From NCBI GenBank assembly GCA_036426205.1, contig CM071569.1, positions 1,144,354-1,208,353 of the forward strand: 64,000 nt of DNA, given 5' to 3'. Source of the DNA: Ascaphus truei (lineage: Eukaryota; Chordata; Amphibia; Anura; Ascaphidae). Below, piece after piece: positions 35,502 through 46,912 of the stretch (its first letter is position 1; every line of letters begins with the position of its first letter). The position numbers and the translations under genes were made by a program. The notes beneath the pieces were generated by a model, which had not been told where the DNA came from, did no database searches, and saw nothing but the letters and a program-made list of their open reading frames with translations.

Positions 35502-35574
35502 NNNNNNNNNNNNNNNNNNNNNNNNNNNNNNNNNNNNNNNNNNNNNNNNNNNNNNNNNNNNNNNNNNNNNNNNN
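35502..35574. other. Assembly gap, 73 N
   Basis: Run of N inside the GTAACT array. Sequence becomes regular again at 35575. Confidence 0.99.
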
Positions 35575-36155
35575 TAACTGTGTAACTGTAACTAACTGTA
35601 ACTATATAACTGTGTAACTATGTAACTTTGTAGCTCTAACTAACTGTAACTATATAACCGTGTAGCTATATAACTGTGTAACTGTAACTATATAACTGTA
35701 GATATAGGATACGTATCTGTCATCTAAATTTAGCATAAATTGAACTTGATGTACGTATGTCTTTTTTTCAACTTTGTGTAACTATGTAACTATGTAACTG
35801 TAACTATGTAACTGTGTAACTATGTAATTGTGTAACTGTAACGGTGTAACTGTAACTGTAACTGTAATGGTATAACTGTGTGTAACTGTGTAACTGTAAC
35901 GATGTAACTGTGTAACTGTAACGATGTAACTGTGTAACTGTAACAATGTAACTGTAACGGTAACTATGTAACTGTAACGGTAACTATGTAACTGTAACGA
36001 TGTAATTGTGTAACTGTAACGATGTAACTGTGTAACTGTAACAATGTAACTGTACCGGTAACAATGTAACTGTAACGGTAACTATGTAACTGTAACAATG
36101 TAACAATGTAACTGTGTAACTGTAACGATGTAACTGTGTAACTGTAACGGTGTAA
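35575..36155 (+). repeat. GTAACT array with an embedded LINE 3' end
   Basis: Array at 35575-35696, then a LINE 3' end at 35697-35775 ('gatataggatacgtatctgt', 'ttgaacttgatg', T run, 'caactttg') passing straight into (TAACTATG)n and then GTAACTGTAACGAT units to 36155. The direct junction shows where the arrays come from. Confidence 0.9.
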
Positions 36156-36500
36156 GCATGTGACTTAGATATGCAACCAGGGGTAATACACACGGCTCCT
36201 TTAGCCAACTCACCTTTCTCCTCCACAAGGTAATTTCAATAAGTTAATATTAGCCCCTTACTCAATTTCAATCATAGCTATATGCTTCCACCACCCAAGA
36301 ATTATGCAAATAAATGATGTCAAATTAAAATCTGCCAGGGTCTCAGGCCCTTGTTTATAATAGCAAAACTATGCACTTAATGCACAAAAATCTGTTGCAG
36401 CAAAATGTGTCCGAAAATGTAAATACTCTCTCCAGAGCGTGCAACAGTTCATTCAGAGCCCAAAGCATTACTTATTAAATGTTTTAATATATATACAAAT
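36147..36500. repeat. Interspersed repeat, pair with 39812-40125
   Basis: Shares in order 'cacggctcctttagccaact', 'aagttaatattagcccctta', 'ccaccacccaag' and 'gttcattcagagcccaaagc' with the later copy. Family unknown; could be an LTR edge. Confidence 0.7.
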
Positions 36501-37105
36501 ACAGTGCTTAGACTACAGAAAAAGGATAACAACAACACACAATTACAGTAAATGCAGGACAGTTTTTTTTAAATAACAGGAAAAAACATGAAACAGAAAT
36601 CCCTACTGTATACATTATGTTACCATATGTCAGGATTTTCTCCCAGAGAGGTCACTGGTGCAGAAATGAGACTTCATATGTTTGGTCCAAAACACACCCC
36701 TGTTGAAATCTTATTTTCATAATACCTTGCTAAGTCTTATGTACTATTTTATTCCCCATTTAAACAATGGGGAACACAAATTAACAGCGAGATAGACAGT
36801 TTTACGACAGAGTGACATTTGAGTGACAAATGGATATCTGTCCTTGGCACCTCTTAACCATGCCGTGTGTGGTTTCGTTGCATGTGATTCCCTGCCACGA
36901 ACACACACATGTAACTCTTAGTATGTACAGTAGATGATGTCACATGATATTCTCATTTTTAATAAAGTCCTCCAATGAAATCATACCATGTGTGTCACCT
37001 CTCTCTGGCATGCACCAGTAATTATTCACAAACGTTTAGTTTTCTTTGAGGCTGACAGAGCCATCTCTGGTTAATGTTTATAACCCTCTAAACCACAGGA
37101 GCATA
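36501..37105. other. Unassigned sequence
   Basis: Probably continues the repeat before it. No gene seen. Confidence 0.3.
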
Positions 37106-37380
37106 AACTTTCCCCACTGCACCCCCTGCCTGCGCTCCCCCCTGCTCGTTCTCCCCTCCTTACCTTGTCTTTGGCGTCAAATGATGCAGTGGGGTCACTT
37201 GACCCCGTAGTGTAGTTGCCATGGCAAAGCATCGTCGAAGACAGGGCAAGGGACGTTGCAGAGGCCTCATCTGATCCCCCGGCATTTCATTTAAAAGCCT
37301 TGGGAGAGAGCGTCGGGCCTCTGCAACTGCTGCGCCCCCCCTGAAAAATCTTTCACCTCCCCCCAGTTTGTGCACCCCTG
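37106..37380. mobile_element. GC-rich short transposon, CAGGGGYGCGCAAA family, reversed
   Basis: Ends 'ccagtttgtgcacccctg'. Has 'ggcgtcaaatgatgcagtgg', 'agttgccatggcaaag' and 'gcctctgcaactgctgcgcc' as in the copies at 7954 and 19466. Confidence 0.75.
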
Positions 37381-37603
37381 CTCTAAACAACACATATGTC
37401 ACTTTTAGGGGGCCATCTGTGATAGGCCCCCCCAATTAAGTCCTCTTTGAAGACCAGCACAGACCCAGGAAAAGCCTTGACCTGTCATAATCCCAATACT
37501 GTATATTGTATTTTTAAACCCAAACTGCTGGCATATTAACGCCTGAAGCAGCAGATTGATTAAAATACATAATATCTCATGATATTATCATGACACACTA
37601 AGG

Positions 37604-37708
37604 CAGGGGTGGCCAACTCCAGTCCTCAAGGGCTACCAACAGGTCCGGTTTTCAGGACATCCATGCTTGAGCACAGTCTTCGACTGAGCCACTGATTGAG
37701 TCACCTGT
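37604..37708. mobile_element. CAGGGGTGGCCAACTCC MITE, half copy
   Basis: Left half only: 'caggggtggccaactccagt', 'gctaccaacaggtccgg', 'actgattgagtcacctgt'. Full form at 53587-53766. Confidence 0.8.
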
Positions 37709-38877
37709 CTATAAGGTAACATTTACAGATGTAGCCTACATTATTAATGGTGTGCTAGCATCTGGGTTACATAGTGTCTTAGCCCTGATACAAGACAATG
37801 GCCGCTCCTCCCGCTGCAACGATGTTCATGTTTTGCTGCAAAGATCGGCGAAAATTGAAATGTATTTATTTTTGAGTGAGCTTGGAAAGAAACGGTGGAT
37901 CCTGCACTGTGTAGCTCAGTGAGACTCTCGCTCCTCCCTTTGTAAAGTGGGTAAAATAATGACAAATTAGAAGAATAAAATCGGGTCTCACAGCCACCAC
38001 CGCACATGCACTAGGGTTCAAAGAGTCTTCAACGTGTTACAGGTCCCCCGGGCACAGAATTAGCTGAGATAATGGTTATTGGTTTCAATATATTAACTAT
38101 TACTTACAAAAGCTATGCATGGGGAGAGTGTTCTCACTGGGTTGTCTGTGGGGTCCTTAGAGATTTCTTAGAGTAGTTTGATTCTGGCCAGAAATACCTT
38201 TGGCATTTAGATCTCGCTCTATTAGCAAGTTTCCATGTGACATTTATCTCCCCTCTGGGAACGTACAGGCTTCCAGCATGTTTCATGTGCAACGACACTC
38301 AGAAGGTTGAGTCATGCATTGATTTGAAACTTGCCCTTTCCCTGTCAAATGAGACAAAGGCAAGACAGGCCGGCGACTGCGGGAGAAGCGCGGCGTTTTT
38401 ACAACTGTTGTGTCAGGACATATTTATAAACACGAGTTTACGGCGCCGCTCTGGTCCTCTCGTCACGCTTACAGTGGTCTCAGGGGCTGTATTTTAAAAG
38501 CATTATTACAGGTTCATCCAATTTAATTTAAACAATGGACAAGAAAGCCGAGACAGTGTTACGACGAAGCAGCGTGGGAACGATTTACTATTTCAACCTT
38601 GGCGTCTTTGTCAAACATAAGATGATTTTTTTTGTGTGTGTGATACAGTTCGCACAAGTTTTGAGGAATGAAAAGTCAGGTGGATTGGTGCCTAAAAAGT
38701 GTAGAATCATAGGTGTAGGGAGATCACAGGTAAAGTAAAATGCATACATAGTAATCTAAGAAAAGTGCTGTTTCACTTTGCACTGAGCTGACAAATTTAT
38801 AGCAGGGATTTCTATAATAGATTAATAGGTTAACGAGGCAGCCCATGCCGCGGACAATAATCTTTTTTTTATTTTTT
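37709..38877. other. Mostly single-copy sequence, no gene seen
   Basis: No splice-bounded exon recognised. 38220-38500 has an open frame of 86 residues with no known domain. Confidence 0.35.
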
Positions 38878-39340
38878 TTAATATACGCCGCCTTTGATTA
38901 CCTTTAGTGAAAACTAATTACTTAAGCTGCTGATCTATTAGTTCTCCTGTGATCGATCAGCAAAGACCCTGCTTTCCAGGGTTCACTAAATGGCTGCCTT
39001 TTAGTTTCAATCAATCCTTCAGTCAGTGTAACTCAGCAGCTACAATGTATTCTTATTTTACTACGGTAACATTATCTATTGTTACAGTATGCAGTTAAAA
39101 CTGCTGGGAATATTGGCAACACAAACGGGAAAGTGTTGCAAAGATCTTGCACTGATGGGGAGGGGGCTAAAGCCTGCTATACAAATCAAAGGATGCTCAG
39201 TATATTAAAACTCATTCAAAAATGGATTAAGAGGTGAATTAAAAAAATGTAAATATTATTTAATACTATAGAACTGATTTATTGAAATTAAATTAAAACA
39301 TACGTGTAGGCTATTGCATGGGTTACTCCTTTAATACAAG
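38878..39340. mobile_element. GATCGATC-family interspersed repeat, copy 2
   Basis: Same ordered blocks as 8418-8905: 'cgcctttgattaccttta', 'gtgatcgatcagcaaagacc', 'cagggttcactaaatggctg', 'tttcaatcaatccttcagtc'. Confidence 0.85.
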
Positions 39341-39811
39341 GAGACTGAAACCTTGTATTAAAACAAATCAGACAAATATAATATTTTCCAATCATTTTTC
39401 ACACTTTTTAATGGACATGTATTTTAACTTTGTAACTTTAAGGCAGAGTTCCCCCTTATTCTGCCCCTCGACCCTAATTGGGTATTATTAGGAGGGAATA
39501 CAGACCCCTAATTACTGTATCAGTGGGGTAGAGCAAACATTTGAAATCCTGATACAGAGCATGTGTGGAAAATTAAAAGAGAGGATGATTTTCAGACATT
39601 TACATCTACTAATTTAAAACAGTTGTCAAACATCCAGGGCTCTTTCATTCAATTTGGGCATAAAATACATTTGCCTATGGAGCAAGGGTTAATACACAGC
39701 TACCTACTGTAGCTGGCCCACTTTTCCCCATCCGCAAAGCTCCCTCAAATGGAGTAATATGTCTCCTCACCCCACCCCCATATACTATTTGTCACGCACA
39801 GCACACTTGTG
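39341..39811. other. Unassigned sequence
   Basis: No gene or family recognised. Confidence 0.3.
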
Positions 39812-40125
39812 AGCACGTGACTTATCTATACAACCAGGGTTAATATACACGGCTACTCTAATCAACTCCCCTTTCTCCTGTGAAAGGTACTCTCAATTAG
39901 TTAATATTAACCCCGTACTCATTTGCAATCATACTGTGTCTACATGCTGCCACCACCCAAGGAATATCAAATATGAAATTTGCAGGGTCTAAGGCCCCTG
40001 TTTAGTAAAGAAAAGCTATACATTTAACACACAATAATCTGTTCGAAAATGTACTTGACTCTATACAAAGAGTGCAAACAGTTCATTCAGAGCCCAATGC
40101 ATTACTTAAATTAAAATAATATATA
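39812..40125. repeat. Interspersed repeat, pair with 36147-36500
   Basis: Same order of blocks as the earlier copy. Cut short at an AT run where the hAT-like element begins. Confidence 0.7.
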
Positions 40126-40311
40126 TATATACACAGTGGTCGACAAATCACCCAAAAATCTACTCGCCGAACACAGAAAATCTACTCGCCAGCTAGACCC
40201 GCCCCGCTTTAAAAAATAAATTGAATAAATTCCTAGTAACAACAACATTCGTTTTTGACATAAGTTTATTTATTGTATTACATTATACAGTACTACAATT
40301 AGTCCTGGTTA

Positions 40312-40349
<38 letters not shown>

Positions 40350-40702
40350 TGTGTATGTGTGTGTAAATGTTGGATTTACAAAAAAAAGCCAGATGTGAAT
40401 GACTAGTTTCCAGCACCATTTATCCAGTGTCTGGATGTCCCCGCTTCACAATACAGTATCTAAAGCAGCAATCCCACCTGGGATCTTACCTGATCCGCAG
40501 TCCCTCAATGTCCAGGTACCTCATTCCCGCAATGTTATAAGTTGGAGGGGAGGTGTTCCCTACCTGTCTTCTGGGTTAGGGGGGATTACGATGTCTCCCG
40601 TCTGAAGCTTGAGAGTCAAATCTGAAAGAAAGCAGTATAGGTTATTTCGGTGTAGTATAGGACAGTTAAGATATACAGGGTAAATAAGATATCCAGATAC
40701 AG

Positions 40703-41122
40703 TGAGGAGGAGAAAGAGGGGGAGAGAGAGGGGGAGAGAGAGGGGGAGAGAGAGAGAGGGGGAGGGAGGGAAGGAGAGGAGGGGAGGGGAGGAGGGAGGG
40801 GAGGAGGGAGGGGAGGGAAGGAGGAGGGGAGGAGAGAGGGGAGGGAGAGAAGGGAGGGAGAGGGAAGGGAGAGAGGGGAGGGGAGGGGTGTACACACACA
40901 CACACACACACACACACATATCACACACCACACACAGCGAGGCCAGAGACCACACCCTACCCACAGGCGCCCAGACCACACACACACACACAACACATCA
41001 CAAACCCACATGCTGCGCCAGAACACAACCACACACACACACACACACACACAACACACAACACACACACCACACACACAACACACACACACACAACACA
41101 CACACACACACACACACACATT
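40703..41122. repeat. GA-rich then CA-rich tracts in element A
   Basis: GA/GGGA run to about 40890, then CACACA with short breaks to 41122. Source of false SLSPPL and THTHT frames. Confidence 0.95.
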
Positions 41123-41284
41123 TCTCCCATATACACAACAACTCTCTCTTCTCTACACAACAGGGGTGGGGGGGGGGGGGTTGAGAGGGAAAAGGCGCGA
41201 AAGCAACAACCCACTATCAACGCCCCCCCCCCCCCCCCCCCCGCCCATCTCACGCTCCGCAAGGCCAGGGGAAGCGGTGACCTG

Positions 41285-41600
41285 AGGGACATCCCCGCTC
41301 CCATCTCAGCCCCTCGGTCTGACACGGGGACCCGGGGGGAAGTGGGGGGGGACACTGAGGGGAACATCCCCGACTCCCTTCTCCCGCCCCGAGGTCTGGA
41401 CAACAAGGGACCGGGGGGAGGAAGCGGGGAACCTCGCAAGGGGACATTCACGCTCCCATCTCCCGCCACGCGGGCATGACAAGACGGGGGAAGGGTGAAG
41501 GGGGGAAGCGGGGACCTGGGGGGACATCCCCGCTCCATCTCCTGCCCGCGGGCTGACACGGGGACGGGGGAGGGGGGGAATGTGGGAACCTGGGGGAACA
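41285..41600. repeat. 80-bp GC-rich tandem repeat, four units
   Basis: Units start near 41285, 41364, 41443 and 41523 with 'gacatccccgctcccatctc' and run through 'ctgacacggggac' to a G-rich end. Confidence 0.85.
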
Positions 41601-41625
41601 CAGCACAGCAACGGCTGCCACATAT

Positions 41626-42300
41626 ATGTACGACACTGCCACATATAAAGTATATAAGTCACTGCCACATATATCTACGTCACTGCCACATATATGTACG
41701 TCACTGCCACATATATGTACGTCACTGCCACATATATGTACGTCACTGCCACATATATGTACGTCACTGCCACATATACGTACGTCACTGCCACATATAC
41801 GTACGTCACTGCCACATATACGTACGTCACTGCCACATATATGTACGACACTGCCACATATACGTACGACACTGCCACATATACGTACGACACTGCCACA
41901 TATATGTACGTCACTGCCACATATACGTACGACACTGCCACATATATGTACGTCACTGCCACATATACGTACGACACTGCCACATATACGTACGACACTG
42001 CCACATATATGTACGTCGCTGCCACATATATGTACGTCGCTGCCACATATACGTACGACACTGCCACATATATGTACGTCACTGCCACATATACGTACGT
42101 CACTGCCACATATACGTACGTCACTGCCACATATATGTACGACACTGCCACATATACGTACGACACTGCCACATATACGTACGACACTGCCACATATATG
42201 TACGACACTGCCACATATATGTACGACACTGCCACATATATGTACGTCACTGCCACATATATGTACGTCACTGCCACATATATGTACGTCACTGACACAT
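41626..42300. repeat. 21-bp satellite (cactgccacatatatgtacgt)n
   Basis: About 32 copies of ctgccacatatatgtacgtc plus one base. Variable sites are T/C in 'tatRtac' and 'gtcac' versus 'gacac', mixed in patches. 21 is divisible by three, so all frames stay open (CHIYVRH and others); not genes. Confidence 0.97.
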
Positions 42301-43073
42301 ATAAAGTATGTGTTTCTTGTTTGGTATATGATTTTATTTTATGTTTATTGAAACGATGGAGATATTGTGTATCTGTACTTTGTTCTGAAAATCAATAATA
42401 ATGGAAGTTACAAAAAAACAAAACAAAAAGCTTTATTTAAAGCTCAAATTTGTGAGTGCGTTACTTTTTTAACCACTTGTCTAATAAATAGTTTTTTTTA
42501 TACTACCCCAGCGGAGAGTCTCTTGTCCTAGACTGATTTAAAAAAAAGTAAGTACAGTAAGTTAAAAAAACGAATGAATGTGTGAATCAGGCAGTTTGAT
42601 GGTTTCTTGATTTCTTAATTAGAGAAGGTATGTTAATCCCCTCAGTGGGGTTACTGCGGTCGCGGGGACTGCGTGCCGGAGAGGAGTGGGCGTTTTATAT
42701 ATCTAATCCCCCCCCCCCCCCCCATATGTTTGTGTATTTTTGTATGTTTTATTATTCATGAATGTTATGTTATGCTAATATGATTCCCTGTCACTCTTTA
42801 TTCTGTGCCCCAACACTGAAAAGTTCAATAAAAGAATTGTGATAAAAGAAGAAGGTGCAGTATGTTAATGTGGCATGTGTTTTGTATTTGTATTTGTAAG
42901 TGCCATACATTATTTTAGTTTATTGGTGTTTATATTCAGCATTTGAAGTGTCAATATTGTGAATGTTTGTCAACACCTGCCAGATATTATGTTCACCTGC
43001 AATAAACAAATGTATATGTATAAAAAAGGAGAATAAGCTATAAGATATATTAAAGAAGCAATACAAGCAGCAC

Positions 43074-43074
<1 letters not shown>
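42301..43074. other. AT-rich part of element A, no gene seen
   Basis: Includes poly-A/T runs, and a run of C at 42711-42723. 'gttcaataaaagaattg' at 42823 could be an old polyadenylation signal. It may contain a further nested insert. Confidence 0.35.

Positions 43075-43145
<71 letters not shown>
43075..43145. repeat. (AT)n microsatellite
   Basis: Long AT dinucleotide run with one TTTTATAT break. Confidence 0.97.
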
Positions 43146-43324
43146 CATGTTCGATCAAAACTATACATTGCTCGCCCGGGCGATGGGTTAAACCCCCGGG
43201 CGAGTAAATATTGGCCCAAGCAGTACACGTTGGTACTAGGTGGCGAGTAGCTATGTTTGTGTGGCGAGTGATTTTTTGGTGATTTGTCAACCACTGTATA
43301 TACTATATCTCACCACAAATTAAA

Positions 43325-43500
43325 AAAAATACAATTTAAGTAAGTAACACAGGCGTCAGGGGGTAATCACAGGAAAAAGAAGCAGCGTTTCTGACCTTTC
43401 GGTACCCCGAGCTTGAGAAAGGACCGTTAGGTCCGAAACGCTGCTTTTTGTTCCTGTGATTACCCCCTGACGCCTGTGTTACTTACTTAAATTGTATTTT
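43325..43500. mobile_element. Long inverted repeat enclosing a hammerhead-like motif
   Basis: Arms of about 65 bases (43325-43390 and 43436-43500) are almost perfect inverted copies ('taagtaacacaggcgtcag' against 'ctgacgcctgtgttactta'). The loop of about 45 bases holds the motif at 43412-43443. This fits a pair of inverted Penelope-type terminal repeats. Confidence 0.75.
43412..43443 (+). ncRNA. Hammerhead-like motif
   Basis: CTTGAGAAA, stem GGACC/GGTCC with loop GTTA, then GAAACGCTG. Stem perfect; core two bases away from CTGATGA. Confidence 0.4.
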
Positions 43501-44319
43501 TGAATTGTGTGAGTGACTCCAGATTCGTAGTGATATTGGGTATTTATCTATTCTTTTGGGCTGGACGGTGATCCTGGCCGCCAATGTGAGGCACCCACGA
43601 CTGGTTCAGGTACGTTTTTTCCTTTTAGTTTCCCTTTGAGTGCCCCTGAACATTCTTGCTATTTTTATTACAGTGTTCGACAAAATCACCCAAAATCTAC
43701 TCGCCCACCCAAAAAAATCTACCGCCACTATCCCAACCCCTAGTCCCGCCCCCAACCCTAGTCCCGCCCCCCCCCCCAACCCGTCTTTAAAAAATATAAA
43801 TAAAATACATTTAATAAATTCTAGTCAGAACAACAGTAGTGTGACATTAAATGTATTTATTGTATAAACTATACTACAATTAGTTTGTAAGTGGTGTGTG
43901 TGTGTGTGTGTGTGTGGTGTCGTGTGTGTGTGTTGTGTGTGTGTGTGTGTTGTGGTGTGTGTTGTGTGTGTGTGTGTGTGTGTGTGTTGTTGTGTGTAAA
44001 CCTGTCGGATCTAGAAATAAAAGAAATGACTAGTTCTGCACCCCTTAACCAGTGTCTGGAGTGTACCCGCTTCACAAATCTAAAGCAGCAATCCGCCTGG
44101 GATCTTACCTAATACGCATCAGCCCTCAATGTCCAGCTACCTCATTCCCGCATCCTTATACATTGGAGGGAGGGTGTTCCATACTGTCTTCTGGGTTAGG
44201 GGGGTTCTGATGTATTCCGTGTGAGCTTGAGTCAGATTGGAAGAAAGCAGTATAGGGTATTTCAGTGTAGTATAGGGCAGTTAAGATATATAGGGTAAAT
44301 AAGAGATCCAGATCAAGAG

Positions 44320-44750
44320 TGTGAGAGAGTGTGGGTGACAGAGAGAGAGAGGAGTGTGGGGAAGGAGAGAGAGTTAGGTGGGAGAGATGATAGAGGAGTG
44401 TGTAGAGAGACTGAGGTGGTGGGAGAAGAAAGAAAGTGGCGGGGAGAAGAAGAGCGAGACGGAGAGAGCGAGATCTGACGGAAGAGAGAGACCGGAGAGA
44501 GAGAGTGGGAGAGAAAGAGGTGGGAGAGAGAGAGAGTGTGGGAGAGAGAGTGTGTGGGAGAGAGAGAGTGTGTGGGAGAGAGAGAGTGTGTGGGAGAGAG
44601 AGAGAGTGTGGGAGAGAGAGAGAGAGTGTGGGAGAGTGGGAGAGAGAGTGGGAGAGAGAGAGAGGGGGGAGAGAGAGAGGGGGAGAGAGAGAGGGGGGGG
44701 GAGACACAGAGGGGGGAGACACAGAGGGGAGAGACACAGAGGGGAGAAAC
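44320..44750. repeat. GA-rich tract in element B
   Basis: gagagagagtgtgggagaga type run; source of long SLSHTLSL frames in reverse. Confidence 0.95.
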
Positions 44751-44804
44751 GATGGGTGACACACACACACACACAGAGGGTGGGTGATACACACAGAGAG
44801 AGAG

Positions 44805-45215
44805 AGAGGGTGGGTGACTGGGTGGGTGGGTTACTGACTGACTGGCTGGGTGGGTTACTGACTGACTGGCTGGGTGGGTGACTGGCTGGGTGGGTGGGTG
44901 ACTGACTGACTGACTGGCTGACTGACTGGCTGGGTGGGTGGGTGACTGACTGGGGCAGGGGTGACTGACTGACTGACTGACTGGGACAGGGGTGACTGAC
45001 TGACTGACTGACTGACTGGGGCAGGGGTGACTGACTGACTGGGGCAGGGGTGACTGACTGACTGACTGGGGCAGGGGTGAATGACTGACTGACTGACTGG
45101 GGCAGGGGTGACTGACTGACTGACTGACAGGGGCAGGGGTGACTGACTGACTGGGGCAGGGGTGACTGACTGAGAGGGGCAGGGGTGACTGACTGGGGCA
45201 GGGGTGACTGATTGG
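44805..45215. repeat. GACT/GGGGCAGGGGTGACT tandem array
   Basis: (ctga)n runs broken by 'ctggggcaggggtga' at steps of about 20-40 bases. The 316-residue SQSVSHPCP frame in reverse is an effect of this array. Confidence 0.93.
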
Positions 45216-45259
45216 GGGGGTACCTCTGGTGTCACACACATACTCCCATACACACATAC

Positions 45260-45260
45260 A

Positions 45261-45315
<55 letters not shown>

Positions 45316-45362
45316 TCTCCCTTATATACACACACACACACTCTCTTTCTCTCTACACACAC
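45260..45362. repeat. (CA)n microsatellite
   Basis: CA run with a TCTCCCTTATATA break. Confidence 0.96.
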
Positions 45363-46408
45363 AGGGGGGGGGAGGAAAGGCTGCGACCAGCACCACCACC
45401 ACCACGCTCCTCCCCCACCCACCCATGCCCATCTCCCACTCGTGGGGGGGGGGGCAGGCCAACATCCCCCCCCATACCTCACGCGGGTGTAGTGGAAGCT
45501 TTGGGGAGATGGGGAGGTGGGGTGGTGACAGGGTGGGTGGGAGTCACGTGGCGAGGTGTCCCCCAGCGGGCGCCCCAGGGGACAGTCAGCCCCGCCGTGG
45601 CCGCCACTGCCCTGCTCCCCTCGCCGGCATGTCCCGCAGTGCGCGGCAAGCAGGTTTGCAGGCTGCTTCTTCCCCCACCCCGTGGCGGCATGAAGCTTGT
45701 GGGCGAGCAGGCAGACCGGCATCCCCCCCACCTCATGCGGATAGCTGGCGGGCATAGTGTAAGCTTTGGGGAGGCGGCAGGGTGGGTGGAAGGCACGTGG
45801 TGAGGGCCCCCCCGCGTACGCCAACCGGGCTGCAGCAGTGGGGACCTCCCGCCCCGGGCAGCGATCGGTGGATAAAGGGACAGGAGGAGGGGAGGGAAAG
45901 GGGGCAGGAGGAGGGGAAGGGGGCAGGAGAAGGGGGCAGGAGAAGGGGCAGGAGGAGGGAAAGGGGGCAGGAGGAGGGGAGAGCTAACGCAAAGGCACGT
46001 ACTGGCGGCAGAGGGCCGTGGTGATGGTGAGTAGGGAGCCATGTGGGGACCAGGGGGATCGCACAGGTTGTCTTGCAGGAGGCAGGGAAGGAGCAGAGGG
46101 GCCGCAGCATGGAGAGATTGGAGAGTACTTACTCTCCAACAGATCACCAGGCAGAAAGAATGGCTGCTCGCTGGGGGCGGGCTCATATAGAGCCTGGCCG
46201 CGCGCCCACAAAGCCTGGGAGCGCGTGCCAATCAGCTGTCAGGTAGGGGGAGTTTTTTTTTTTTTTTTAGCGCGAGCAGGGAAAATTTTAGCACGAGCGG
46301 GGAAATTTAAAAAAACAAACACGTGTGCTGCTTGGGCCAATAGTTGCTCGCCCGGAGGTTAAATCCACTCGCCCCGGGCGTGTAAATGTATAGGATTGTT
46401 GAACACTG
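45363..46408. other. GC-rich right part of element B, no gene seen
   Basis: Contains a loose tandem duplication ('gcgggtgtagtggaagcttt' at 45482 and 'gcgggcatagtgtaagcttt' at 45749), a GGAGGGG-rich part at 45880-45985 and a T18 run near 46251. Long frames on both strands lack known domains. Confidence 0.5.
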
Positions 46409-46409
46409 G

Positions 46410-46410
<1 letters not shown>

Positions 46411-46446
<36 letters not shown>
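46411..46446. repeat. (AT)n microsatellite
   Basis: AT dinucleotide run directly after element B. Confidence 0.97.
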
Positions 46447-46448
<2 letters not shown>

Positions 46449-46450
<2 letters not shown>

Positions 46451-46912
46451 TAATATATGCAGCCTTTGATTACCTTTATTGAAAATTAATTACCTAAGCT
46501 GTTAATCGATTAGTTCTCTTGTGATCGATCAGCAAAGATCCTGCTTCCCAGGGTTCACTAAATGGCTGCCTTTCAGTTTCAATCAATCCTTCAGCCAGTG
46601 TACTTTAACTCAGCAGCTACAATGCATTCTTATACTACTAAGGTAACATTATCTATTGTTACAGTTTGCATCTCAAACTACTGGGAACATTGGCAACAAA
46701 TAATCACAAACAGGAAAGTGTTGCAAAGATTTTGCACTGCTGGGGAGGTGGGATAAAATCTGCTAAAGAAATCAAAGGATGCGCAGAATATTACAATTCA
46801 ATAAAAATGACATTAAGAGTTGAATAATTTTTTTTTAGTATTATCTAAAACTAGAAACTGATAAAAACAAACAAACACACGTAGGATATTGCAGGGATTG
46901 CGCGTTTAAGAC
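46449..46912. mobile_element. GATCGATC-family interspersed repeat, copy 3
   Basis: Same blocks in the same order as 8418-8905 and 38878-39340. Confidence 0.85.

Larger units (their letters stand above)
40134..43296. mobile_element. hAT-like element A, 3.2 kb, filled with simple repeats
   Basis: Left end cagtggtcgacaaatcacc plus 'caaaaatctactcgcc'. The right end in reverse is cagtggttgacaaatcacc plus 'aaaaaatcactcgcc'. The flanks tatataca and tatatact agree at 7 of 8 bases, which suits a hAT 8-bp target duplication. The interior shares its first 580 bases with element B (43671). It holds GT, GA and CA runs, an 80-bp and a 21-bp tandem array and an AT run. No transposase. Confidence 0.75.
43671..46408. 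mobile_element. hAT-like element B, 2.7 kb, related to element A
   Basis: Left end cagtgttcgacaaaatcacc plus 'aaaatctactcgccc', right end 'gttgaacactg'. The left 600 bases align with element A block by block (GT run, 'ccagtgtctgga', 'ctaaagcagcaatcc', 'tcttctgggttaggggg', 'aagcagtataggg'). Interior: GT (43889-44005), GA (44320-44720), GACT minisatellite, CA run, GC-rich right part. 8-base flanks do not match well. No transposase. Confidence 0.7.

Noticed and set aside
28212..36155. Telomeric or centromeric satellite
   Set aside because: The unit GTAACTRT is not the vertebrate telomere repeat, and the array joins LINE 3' ends directly.
41495..42398. Four long frames of CHIYVRH or TATYMYV repeats
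   Set aside because: A 21-bp unit is divisible by three, so all frames without a stop in one unit stay open.
44156..45337. Frames of 160-316 residues rich in SQSVSHPCP or SLSHTLSL
   Set aside because: These are translations of GA-rich and GACT-based arrays.
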